From Methanosarcinales archaeon (GTDB taxonomy: Archaea; Halobacteriota; Syntropharchaeia; Alkanophagales; Methanospirareceae): a stretch of 5,495 nucleotides of DNA. Within the stretch, counting starts at the first letter, position 1. Every line of letters starts with the position of its first letter. This document shows positions 1-5,283 of this stretch, piece after piece. Both the position numbers and the translations under genes were made by a program. Where the stretch lies: contig JAUXGS010000078.1 in NCBI GenBank assembly GCA_030621945.1, forward strand, positions 1 through 5,495. Direction: 5' to 3'. The notes under the pieces are model-generated. The model worked only from the letters and a program-made list of their open reading frames with translations. It was not told the origin of the DNA and ran no database searches.

Positions 1-1848
1 ATAGAACCGTTCGAAGAGATAACAAAGGAAGTAGCCACTTCGTTCTACGTGCTCGATGCGAAGGGAACGGAAGAGAACTATCCAACCGCGCTGTATCTCG
101 GAGAACCTGCTGAAGTCCTCGTTGGAATAGAGAACAACGAGCACGAAACCGTGAACTACATCCTGCAGGTAAAACTGAATGGCGAGTTGCTTCAAAGCGA
201 GGATGTAAGACTGGAAGATGGTTCGAAATGGGCACAGAAAATATCCTTCACACCGAACCAAATCGGAGCACTTTTGAAGCTGGAGTTCCTTCTGTTCAAA
301 GACCATGTAAAAGAAGAGCCGTACAAGGAATTCCATCTCTGGGTCTCCTCTGATATAGATTACGATAATTTAGACGTGCTTAAGGAGTATGTTGTATCAC
401 CATTACCAGCGATTATAAATCCCGATCTGGAGTCGATTGACGGTTGGACGTATACCGCAACTGACGTCAACTTTACAGGAGTATTGAGCAATTCGACTTC
501 TATATCGCCCTGGTATTCATATGAGATCAGCTATCCTGCGGGGACTCCTATTAGCCAGGGATGCTACGGAGCCGTATACCAGAACTTCATAACCGATGCT
601 GCATTATGTCCTGCACCGGTAGTTATAGCATTTAACGTGAGAGATTCGTATACTGGAGATAGCGAAGTTTTCGTGAAGCAAGTTCTTTTGAACGAAGAAG
701 TAATCTGGGAAGATGCGGTTGCAGGTGATGAGCGCTGGCAGCATGTAAATGTTCCCGTAACCCTGCGCTCTGCGACAAACAAATTGACGTTACGAGTTTA
801 TGTAGAAAGAGCGAGCTCTAATTTCCCTATACAGGTATGGTGGGATGACGTGACGATAGAGCCGATCACAGCGGTTGCAGAGAAAATACCTACAGCTTTC
901 TATGTGCTGGATGCGCAGGGTACTGAGGAGAACTACCCAACTGACCTTTATCTTGGCGAGCCTATTGAGTTCCCCATCAGGGTAGAGAACAATGAGCACG
1001 AACAGGTGAACTACATCCTTAAGATAAAATTGGATGATAGACTGATCGCGAAAAAAAGTAAACAGCTTGAGCATGGTTCAAAATGGGAGCGAGTGGTATC
1101 TGTTACGCCGGATAATTTAGGAGATAATCAAAAGCTCGAATTTATTCTGTTCAAAGATTCTACGCTGGGAAAACCATACCGGTATTTCCATCTCTGGGTC
1201 TCTACGGGAATAAATTATGGGAACTTAGAGCCGCTATTGAGATACGGAATACAACCTCTTCCCACCGTGATAGATGGAAACATGAAGCGAATATCAGCAT
1301 GGACGTTTGACCGCAAAGGACGCTTTAGTGGCTATCGCTCAACGGAAAATGTATCATCGCCATATTCATATTGCATCGCACAGCAAGAAGCTTCGAAGAA
1401 AGGGGAGTATGGAGAGCTCTGGCAGAATATTTATGCGGAGAGCGAAGGAGTCGCAGTTTTATCCTTTAATGTGCGTGATTCTTTCGAGCATACTTCTGAG
1501 ACCGGGAAGAATATAACCAAGCAGGTATTGTTCAATGACGAGGTTATATGGGCAGATGACGTTTCAGGCAAGGATACCGGGTATACGGGTTGGGTGGAGG
1601 AGGAATATAATTGGTATTTGGATGAGTGGAAGGTCAAGAACGTTCCAAGTGTGAAATCGGGCTGGAAGCGTATTGACGTTCCGGTATACCTGTTTAAAGG
1701 GAACAACAAGCTGAGTTTAATGGTTATTGCGGAAGAACCTACCGAAGCACTTCCCGTGAAGGTCTATTGGGATGACGTAGAGCTAAAACGCATAAACGAA
1801 TTGGTGAAAGTAGAAGACGGGGTGAGGATGAAGCGATATGGATGGTGA
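1..1848 (+). CDS. Repeat-built DUF1616-type surface protein, 3' portion (5' end outside window)
   Basis: The frame is open from the first base, so this is the C-terminal 615 codons of a longer protein. Two tandem units are visible: unit A at bases 43-897 (285 codons) and unit B from 898 (about 300 codons). Each begins with FYVLDAxGTEENYPT, continues with LYLGEP, ENNEHE, VNYIL and LEFxLFKD, and ends in FHLWVS. This matches the C-terminal beta domain of archaeal DUF1616 proteins. The second part of each unit starts at 418 and 1273. It has the look of a galactose-binding-like jelly roll (GWTY, YGAVYQNF, FNVRDS, KQVLLNEEVIW, NKLTLRV, final W/YWDDV); that fold is inferred. The GTG at 49 lies inside the repeat motif and is not the start. 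The residues before it (IEPFEEI) match the junction between units A and B (IEPITAV), so another unit probably precedes. The C-terminus ends KRYGW with no membrane helix or sorting signal, so any anchor must be N-terminal. A surface role is likely; the ligand is unknown. Confidence 0.85.
   Translation: MEPFEEITKEVATSFYVLDAKGTEENYPTALYLGEPAEVLVGIENNEHETVNYILQVKLNGELLQSEDVRLEDGSKWAQKISFTPNQIGALLKLEFLLFKDHVKEEPYKEFHLWVSSDIDYDNLDVLKEYVVSPLPAIINPDLESIDGWTYTATDVNFTGVLSNSTSISPWYSYEISYPAGTPISQGCYGAVYQNFITDAALCPAPVVIAFNVRDSYTGDSEVFVKQVLLNEEVIWEDAVAGDERWQHVNVPVTLRSATNKLTLRVYVERASSNFPIQVWWDDVTIEPITAVAEKIPTAFYVLDAQGTEENYPTDLYLGEPIEFPIRVENNEHEQVNYILKIKLDDRLIAKKSKQLEHGSKWERVVSVTPDNLGDNQKLEFILFKDSTLGKPYRYFHLWVSTGINYGNLEPLLRYGIQPLPTVIDGNMKRISAWTFDRKGRFSGYRSTENVSSPYSYCIAQQEASKKGEYGELWQNIYAESEGVAVLSFNVRDSFEHTSETGKNITKQVLFNDEVIWADDVSGKDTGYTGWVEEEYNWYLDEWKVKNVPSVKSGWKRIDVPVYLFKGNNKLSLMVIAEEPTEALPVKVYWDDVELKRINELVKVEDGVRMKRYGW
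43..897 (+). repeat. Protein-level tandem repeat unit A (285 codons)
   Basis: This is the first complete unit: a DUF1616-like domain at about 43-351, a linker, and a jelly-roll-like domain at about 418-870. It aligns without gaps to unit B at an offset of exactly 855 bases over at least the first 410 bases. Nucleotide identity is only patchy; the best short match is a 17-base run coding FHLWVS at 331-347 and 1186-1202. The duplication is therefore old and kept at protein level, not a recent DNA duplication or an assembly artefact. Unit A has two Cys residues in its second domain, in GCYG and ALCP; the matching positions in unit B are not Cys. Confidence 0.85.
898..1797 (+). repeat. Protein-level tandem repeat unit B (about 300 codons, with insertion)
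   Basis: This is the second copy of the DUF1616-like plus jelly-roll-like unit. It matches unit A from FYVLDAQG through YWDDV. It differs by a net 28-codon insertion (bases about 1570-1662) between the VSG and WKR motifs, rich in Trp, Tyr and Glu. Unit A has only three residues (DER) there. About 16 further codons after the unit finish the protein. Confidence 0.85.
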
Positions 1849-1849
1849 A

Positions 1850-1867
1850 AACCTCGAATATAAATAA
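1850..1867 (+). promoter_or_regulatory. Candidate archaeal TATA box for the htpX-like gene
   Basis: The AT-rich string ATATAAATAA at 1856-1865 is centred about 25 bases before the ATG at 1886, which fits an archaeal TATA box driving a nearly leaderless transcript. No Shine-Dalgarno is seen before that ATG, which fits leaderless translation. The gap from the upstream gene is only 37 bases, so read-through from that gene is also possible. The call rests on spacing and composition alone. Confidence 0.35.
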
Positions 1868-1885
1868 ATCGGGATAAAAAATAAA

Positions 1886-2791
1886 ATGACCAATCGTGTG
1901 AAACTGCTACTGCTCTTGATAATGTTGGCACTACCGATGGTTATGGCAGGGTTGCTTATCGGCTGGATGGTTGTAGGAATGGTTAAGGAACTCATATTAA
2001 TTGCCGCACTCGTTTTTGCGGTTATTTTAGTTTTAGCCTGTGGTTTCTATTTTCTCAGCGATAACTTATTGCTGCGCTGGTATCATGCGAAAGAGATGCA
2101 GGCTAAAAACTCACCACTTCATGAAATCGTTCATAGGCTTGCAACGAAGGTAGGTATTCCAGTACCAAAGGTTTTTATCGTGGAATCGGCAATGCCAAAT
2201 GCATTCGCAACAGGCAGAAATGCTGAACATGCCTCGATTGTTGTAACGAATGCATTACTTGATTTACTGGATAACGACGAGTTAGAGGCTGTGCTGGCAC
2301 ACGAGCTTGCACATGTGAAATACGGAGATACACTAATCGGAACTATTGTTGCGGTATTATCAGGAGCTTTAACTGCTTTAGCGACTTTTGCTTTTTGGTG
2401 CTCGATATTCACCGGGTTTGGGCAGGAGGATGACCCGGCACCGAATTTAATAAAATTCTTCGTTACCGCGTTGGTGGCTCCTGTAGCTGCACTGATCATA
2501 CAGCTCATGGTATCCCAGTCCAGAGAATACGGAGCTGATGAGCAAAGCCTTCGTACGCTTGGGAAAACAGATACATTGATTAGTGCATTAGAGAAGCTCG
2601 AACTAAAACTGAACTCTGATACCTATGAAGTGAATCCCTCGCATGTGCATCTTTTTTTTATGAATCCGCTTCATGATGACGAATTCACCGTAATGGACTT
2701 CCGTCTGCCAACTTATCATCTCCTTTTTCGCTCTCACCCGCCAACGCACAACCGAGTAAACGCTTTGCGCGCTCTTCAGACAGAGCAATGA
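1886..2791 (+). CDS. htpX: HtpX-type M48 family membrane zinc metalloprotease
   Basis: The 301-aa product is close to the usual HtpX length (293 aa in E. coli). Two hydrophobic segments (about 7-30 and 35-57) open the protein. The M48 zinc motif HELAH is at 139-143 (H139 and H143 as ligands, E140 as catalytic base). Two more hydrophobic stretches follow (about 151-177 and 190-210), then REYGAD at 213-218 supplies the third zinc ligand E214. The HPPT motif near the C-terminus (284-287) is typical of the family. In known members this enzyme cleaves misfolded or damaged membrane proteins at the cytoplasmic face. All catalytic residues are present, so it is probably active. The ATG at 1886 gives a complete N-terminal helix. 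It lies 37 bases after the surface-protein gene on the same strand, so the two may be cotranscribed. M48 proteins other than HtpX share the core motifs, but order, topology and length favour HtpX. Confidence 0.93.
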   Translation: MTNRVKLLLLLIMLALPMVMAGLLIGWMVVGMVKELILIAALVFAVILVLACGFYFLSDNLLLRWYHAKEMQAKNSPLHEIVHRLATKVGIPVPKVFIVESAMPNAFATGRNAEHASIVVTNALLDLLDNDELEAVLAHELAHVKYGDTLIGTIVAVLSGALTALATFAFWCSIFTGFGQEDDPAPNLIKFFVTALVAPVAALIIQLMVSQSREYGADEQSLRTLGKTDTLISALEKLELKLNSDTYEVNPSHVHLFFMNPLHDDEFTVMDFRLPTYHLLFRSHPPTHNRVNALRALQTEQ

Positions 2792-2808
2792 CGACCGTGA
2801 AATAAGAA

Positions 2809-2835
2809 GGCATTATAAAAAACAAACTTTATAGG
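2809..2835 (+). promoter_or_regulatory. Candidate TATA elements upstream of the small membrane protein
   Basis: Two overlapping candidates lie in the 59-base gap after htpX: TTATAAAA at 2813-2820 and TTTATA at 2828-2833, the latter preceded by an A-rich, BRE-like stretch. The first would place a start near 2840 and leave a short leader with the weak site AGGT (2843-2846). The second would give a leaderless transcript near the clustered ATGs. Which one is used cannot be told from sequence. Confidence 0.35.
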
Positions 2836-2850
2836 AACAAATAGGTAGAT

Positions 2851-3078
2851 ATGATGGACATGATAAATATGAAAATAAGATTATCGGCTTTGACAGGGTC
2901 ACTGGCTTTCAGTTTTATGTCATACTTATTTGTTTTATTTGTTATAATCGTGATTGACACTTTTTGGAATAAAGATTTTGTTTTTGCAAGGGCGGCAGCC
3001 ATATCCGCGGTTTATATGGGTGCTTTGGTGCTTCTTTTCGCGATTATGGTCTGGGTATTCAGGGTTAAGTTGAAGTAG
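2851..3078 (+). CDS. Small two-helix membrane protein of unknown function
   Basis: This is a 75-aa product I do not recognise. It has a short basic N-terminus, a hydrophobic helix at about 13-38, a charged turn (WNKDFVFAR, about 39-47), a second helix at about 48-70 and a basic tail (RVKLK). By the positive-inside rule both ends probably face the cytoplasm. In-frame ATGs at 2851, 2854, 2860 and 2869 leave the start uncertain. I use the first because the weak ribosome site AGGT ends five bases before it. The gene lies 59 bases after htpX on the same strand, and its last 14 bases overlap the 3' end of the convergent archaeosortase gene. It could be a membrane partner or regulator of either neighbour, but nothing in the sequence proves that. 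The clear helix-turn-helix hydrophobic pattern and TATA-like boxes upstream support a real gene. Confidence 0.6.
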   Translation: MMDMINMKIRLSALTGSLAFSFMSYLFVLFVIIVIDTFWNKDFVFARAAAISAVYMGALVLLFAIMVWVFRVKLK

Positions 3079-3910
3079 TAACTCTGCTCATCCTGTCTAA
3101 TATGTATAGCAGCACAGCAACGACAATTACGAATATAATCCAGCCGAGATGGACATGAACCAAATACATTGCCTCTTCACCATAGTAAAAAGCAACGATA
3201 TAGAGCGTTACAACCCGAGTAAGATTTGCGAGGTATGCAACCACGATGGATATAATGAGTAGCGAATAAAATTTTCCTCTTTCTATCTGCTCTATCCTCG
3301 TATAAGCTACCATGATTCCAATCAGAAGGAACATCGAGTATAAACCAGAACAGGGTCCACCGATTATAACGCTCATCTCTTCCACGCCCTGGATTTGAAC
3401 CGTTTCGGTCGCAATCACCTGAATTGGGATTCCTACTATTGCGTTGATGATGAATACGGAAGGCAGGAGTACGAAATAATGGTCGAAGAGATGCGTGAAG
3501 TCTATATTCATATGGTTGAAGAAGCTGAAGAAGAATAGGAAAAGGACGATGAACGTAGCGGCCATATATGCGCCGAACTTACCCATTCGCCTTATTTCTT
3601 CGTTATTTATGTTGTGCGCGATGAGCGAGATGCCGAGGAAGAAGGTCATGATGTCTAAGGTGCCAAGTTTACTGTGGGTAAGGACGTTATAGGTGATGTC
3701 TGCTACAACAATCAGCGCACCTACGAACATAGGTAACCAGGATTGCTTTACCACATATGCGTCGCCAACTTTGATTCGTGAAATGAGAAGGAGAGCGATG
3801 ACAAACAGAAGGATACCAAAGGGAATAGAGCCTTCGCTGATTTCAACGGTAGCACCAAGGAAGAGTGCAAAGATGAGCAAGAATGTGATGATGTTCTTAT
3901 AGCTCAGCAT
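3065..3910 (-). CDS. Archaeosortase/exosortase family protein-sorting transpeptidase
   Basis: The 281-aa product is almost entirely membrane-embedded, with about eight or nine hydrophobic segments. It carries the family's three signature sites in order: catalytic Cys187 in GGPCSGLYS, Arg232 in ANLTRVV, and a His in HVHLGW (H252 or H254). In studied archaeosortases this enzyme cleaves a C-terminal tripartite sorting signal (motif, membrane helix, basic tail) on exported proteins and helps attach them to a lipid. I cannot assign a subtype (ArtA, ArtC and so on), so no gene symbol is given. The ATG at 3908-3910 (minus strand) has no Shine-Dalgarno, but a BRE/TATA pair lies about 45-60 bases upstream. 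The gene is transcribed opposite to everything else in the window. Its 3' end overlaps the small membrane gene by 14 bases. No protein with an obvious sorting signal is encoded nearby, so its targets probably lie elsewhere. Confidence 0.9.
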   Translation of the reverse strand: MLSYKNIITFLLIFALFLGATVEISEGSIPFGILLFVIALLLISRIKVGDAYVVKQSWLPMFVGALIVVADITYNVLTHSKLGTLDIMTFFLGISLIAHNINNEEIRRMGKFGAYMAATFIVLFLFFFSFFNHMNIDFTHLFDHYFVLLPSVFIINAIVGIPIQVIATETVQIQGVEEMSVIIGGPCSGLYSMFLLIGIMVAYTRIEQIERGKFYSLLIISIVVAYLANLTRVVTLYIVAFYYGEEAMYLVHVHLGWIIFVIVVAVLLYILDRMSRVTTST

Positions 3911-3952
3911 GGGTTCTGTTACTTAGTATTGGGTTGTATAGTAGTTAACTTT

Positions 3953-3970
3953 GATATATATGTTTTTTCC
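3953..3970 (-). promoter_or_regulatory. BRE/TATA promoter of the archaeosortase gene
   Basis: Read on the minus strand, an A-rich BRE-like block (GGAAAAAA) runs into the TATA core CATATATATC. The expected transcription start about 25 bases further on would fall near 3931, leaving a leader of about 20 bases before the ATG at 3910. The order and spacing match archaeal promoters well. The TATA core is nearly symmetric, so weak activity toward the plus strand cannot be excluded. Confidence 0.5.
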
Positions 3971-4043
3971 CATCAGATCAGAAGAGAAACATTTGTAGCT
4001 TTGTGGTTTTTGCTTGCTCCTACCTAAGACAGGAGAATAGGAA

Positions 4044-4187
4044 ATGCACTTATTGAGGCGGCGAAAAGGAATGCAAAAACCGAAAGTAGAAAAGTTTCAA
4101 ACGATGCTACAAAAAAACATAAAGGAGTATGAGGTCTTGAGACAAGAACCTAAGGTCAGTACTCCAAGTAGCGTTCTCTTTAAATAG
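4044..4187 (+). CDS. Possible 47-aa basic small protein
   Basis: A short frame opens with ATG 4044 and closes with TAG at 4185. Its product (MHLLRRRKGMQKPKVEKFQ at the N-terminus) is Lys/Arg-rich, with a probable amphipathic helix around residues 13-35 (VEKFQTMLQKNIKEYEVL) and a Ser/Thr/Pro tail. It is preceded by a good Shine-Dalgarno, AGGAG at 4031-4035, eight bases before the ATG, which is better than most other start sites here. It sits in the otherwise empty gap between the archaeosortase promoter and the 117-aa gene. A nested inverted repeat at 4124-4165 lies inside its 3' half, so the region may instead, or also, act as RNA. I do not recognise a family. It could be a real small protein, a decayed gene remnant, or chance. 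Confidence 0.35.
   Translation: MHLLRRRKGMQKPKVEKFQTMLQKNIKEYEVLRQEPKVSTPSSVLFK
4124..4165 (+). other. Nested inverted repeat (potential RNA stem-loop)
   Basis: The outer arms GGAGTA (4124-4129) and TACTCC (4160-4165) pair perfectly. They enclose an inner hairpin in which AGGTCTTG (4132-4139) pairs with CAAG (4143-4146) and ACCT (4148-4151), with one bulged A at 4147 and a three-base loop. Together this gives 14 Watson-Crick pairs. It is not followed by a T-run, so it does not look like a simple terminator. No box C/D or ACA motif is evident. Its role is unknown. Confidence 0.45.
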
Positions 4188-4205
4188 AAGAAGAATTAAG
4201 TTGTG

Positions 4206-4267
4206 ATTATTAAATTAAATCATTAAAAAATACTACGCAAAATCGCAACAAATTTAAGGTAAGGAAG
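4206..4267 (+). promoter_or_regulatory. Candidate promoter and ribosome site for the 117-aa gene
   Basis: A strongly AT-rich stretch includes ATTAAAAAATA at 4222-4232, a possible TATA box that would place transcription near 4250-4257. A purine-rich AAGGTAAGGAAG block at 4256-4267 ends six bases before the ATG at 4274 and can serve as a Shine-Dalgarno. The TATA match is loose, so the promoter half is weaker than the ribosome-site half. Confidence 0.35.
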
Positions 4268-4273
4268 TTAAAA

Positions 4274-4627
4274 ATGCAGATGTTCACATACAAGGAACTC
4301 CTCACGAGTTTCAGAAAAGGACTGCGGAACGGCAACTGGAAGAGGCTGCGCCGATTAGAGCAGGCGTTAGTCAGGGCTTCGCTATGGTATACGAAGGGTC
4401 AAGGAGCGATATTAAACGAAACGCTCGTGAGTAAGTTATCCGTGCTTGTGGACAGACTTAAGGCGACAAAGGGAGCAAGGATTTTAAAGCGCGGATTTGA
4501 AAAGGCGAGTGCATTGTTAAGTAAAGGTGAAGGCGTATTTGCATGGGCACCTTCGTTACGGAAATGGTTGGAAGACCCGGATTACGTGTTCTGGCTTGGT
4601 ACGGGGGGGTTAAGAGTTGATACGTGA
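4274..4627 (+). CDS. Basic 117-aa protein of unknown function
   Basis: The soluble, helix-rich, basic product resembles archaeal hypothetical proteins I have seen, but I cannot name a family. The N-terminal part (YKELLTSFRKGLRNGNWKRL, residues 6-25) has many Arg/Lys and a GNW turn. A second helical segment follows (ALVRASLWY, then LVSKLSVLVDRL at about 51-62). The C-terminal part carries the aromatic string WAPSLRKWLEDPDYVFWLG (91-109). There is no membrane helix, signal peptide or zinc motif. The purine-rich block before ATG 4274 supports that start; ATG 4280 is an alternative. A run of seven G at 4603-4609 lies eight codons before the stop, so the last residues would change with any one-base length error. 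The gene ends 48 bases before the DUF4258 gene on the same strand and may be cotranscribed with it. Nucleic-acid contact is possible given the charge, but unproven. Confidence 0.7.
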   Translation: MQMFTYKELLTSFRKGLRNGNWKRLRRLEQALVRASLWYTKGQGAILNETLVSKLSVLVDRLKATKGARILKRGFEKASALLSKGEGVFAWAPSLRKWLEDPDYVFWLGTGGLRVDT

Positions 4628-4675
4628 GAGGGATGAACGGGATGGTAGATATAGGGCTAGGGTGCAAAATCGAGG

Positions 4676-4987
4676 ATGGAAATCTCACACATCGTAGATG
4701 CAATTCAGTCTGGGCGAATTCGCATCACTGACCATGCAGACGAAGAAGCTCAAAATGACAGGCTCTCATATGAAGAAATATTCTTTTCAGTGTTCACGGG
4801 TGAGATTATTGAGAACTATCTACAAGATAAACCGTATCCAAGTTGCCTCGTTTACGGACGCACGTTCAAAGATGAACCTGTCCACAGTGTTTGGGCATAT
4901 AATGAAGAAACTCTGTGGGCCGTGTTGATAACGGTATACCGACCAGATCATAGGAGGTGGATAAATTGGCGAGAAAGGATGAGATGA
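4676..4987 (+). CDS. DUF4258 domain protein, probable MqsR/RelE-like toxin
   Basis: This compact 103-aa protein has the DUF4258 pattern: an N-terminal helix, RITDHADEEAQNDRLSYEEI at 16-35 (the His-Ala-Asp signature), IENYLQDKPYPSCLVYG at 45-61, PVHSVWAY at 68-75 and a final ITVYRPD..RW strand (85-95). In the known pairing, small DUF4258 proteins are encoded just ahead of YgiT-type zinc-finger proteins and are predicted ribonuclease-like toxins. Toxicity has not been shown for this one. H20, H70 and Tyr88/Arg89 are the polar residues most likely to matter. ATG 4676 is the only start after an in-frame TAG at 4658. A possible Shine-Dalgarno, AGGGTG, sits at 4659-4664, somewhat far away, which may limit translation. 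The stop overlaps the start region of the next gene, which indicates translational coupling. Confidence 0.85.
   Translation: MEISHIVDAIQSGRIRITDHADEEAQNDRLSYEEIFFSVFTGEIIENYLQDKPYPSCLVYGRTFKDEPVHSVWAYNEETLWAVLITVYRPDHRRWINWRERMR
4952..4968 (+). promoter_or_regulatory. Strong Shine-Dalgarno setting a TTG start for the antitoxin gene
   Basis: AGGAGGTGG at 4952-4960 is the best ribosome-binding site in the window and lies five bases before an in-frame TTG at 4966. The GTG at 4957 is in frame but sits inside this site, so it cannot be the start it serves. A further choice, ATG 4984, forms an ATGA overlap with the toxin stop but has a weaker site. The strong site inside the toxin gene would favour more antitoxin than toxin. 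Confidence 0.6.
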
Positions 4988-5241
4988 TGAAGCAAAAGAA
5001 GAAGCCGTTCGAGAAGTGTCCGGTTTGTGGAGGAGGGCTTGAGGAGAAAGAGGTTGAAAAGCTGCTACATGGAGGAGTCCACACAGCTATCATGAAAGTC
5101 CGGGCAGAAGTTTGTTTACATTGTGGGGAGCGCTTATATACGCAAGAGACTGTTAGGCGGTTCGAAGAAATAAGGAGAAAGTTAGAACGAGAGGAAGTCT
5201 CGGCTTTTAAACCTCTGGGAAAAGCTTTCCAGGTAGCTTAG
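4966..5241 (+). CDS. YgiT-type zinc-finger protein, probable MqsA-like antitoxin
   Basis: With the TTG start the product is 91 aa. A Lys-rich leader precedes two Cys pairs, C18-x2-C21 (CPVCGG) and C50-x2-C53 (CLHCGERLYT), which form the zinc-binding fold of the MqsA N-terminal domain and YgiT-type proteins. After these comes a charged helix (TVRRFEEIRRKLEREEV) and a short tail (GKAFQVA). No helix-turn-helix DNA-binding domain follows, unlike full-length MqsA (131 aa in E. coli), so autoregulation through that domain is unlikely. In the family this module binds and neutralises the toxin encoded next to it. The reading frame overlaps the DUF4258 gene by 22 bases, the toxin-first order seen in mqsRA-type pairs. 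Zinc-finger proteins of this class also occur alone, but the adjoining DUF4258 gene makes the antitoxin role the best reading. Confidence 0.82.
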   Translation: MARKDEMMKQKKKPFEKCPVCGGGLEEKEVEKLLHGGVHTAIMKVRAEVCLHCGERLYTQETVRRFEEIRRKLEREEVSAFKPLGKAFQVA

Positions 5242-5283
5242 CCTATGTGGAAAATAGATATTCCTGACTAAAGTAAACCAAAG

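Noticed and set aside
49..51. GTG as the start of the surface-protein gene
   Set aside because: It lies within the conserved FYVLD repeat motif, the frame is open to base 1, and the preceding residues match the inter-unit junction. The real start is outside the window.
564..1074. Minus-strand open frames opposite the surface-protein gene
   Set aside because: They lie wholly opposite well-supported repeat domains, lack recognisable motifs and look like chance antisense frames.
1307..1709. Plus-strand out-of-frame and minus-strand frames over unit B
   Set aside because: The true frame is fixed by the alignment with unit A; these products resemble nothing and are shadows.
1783..1995. Minus-strand frame across the surface-protein / htpX junction
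   Set aside because: It is opposite two supported genes, has low-complexity Ser/Ile/Pro content and no start signals.
2131..2508. 125-codon minus-strand frame opposite htpX
   Set aside because: It is opposite the zinc-motif region of HtpX, and its Ala/Ser/Thr-rich product is what antisense reading of a conserved gene gives.
3495..3902. Two plus-strand frames opposite the archaeosortase
   Set aside because: They are opposite its membrane helices, Lys/Met-rich and without motifs. The minus-strand frame carries the Cys-Arg-His signature.
3911..4273. tRNA, box C/D RNA or CRISPR repeat in the gap
   Set aside because: There is no T-loop GGTTCGA context, no paired C/D boxes and no regularly spaced direct repeats.
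4458..4703. Minus-strand frame opposite the 117-aa gene
   Set aside because: It has no domain or start signal, and Pro/Ser/Leu-rich content typical of an antisense shadow.
4698..4928. Second plus-strand frame within the DUF4258 gene
   Set aside because: The DUF4258 motifs fix the other frame as real; this one has no family features.
5245..5271. Eight-codon ATG frame between antitoxin and deacetylase
   Set aside because: It is too short and has no ribosome site; at most a leader peptide, with nothing to support that.
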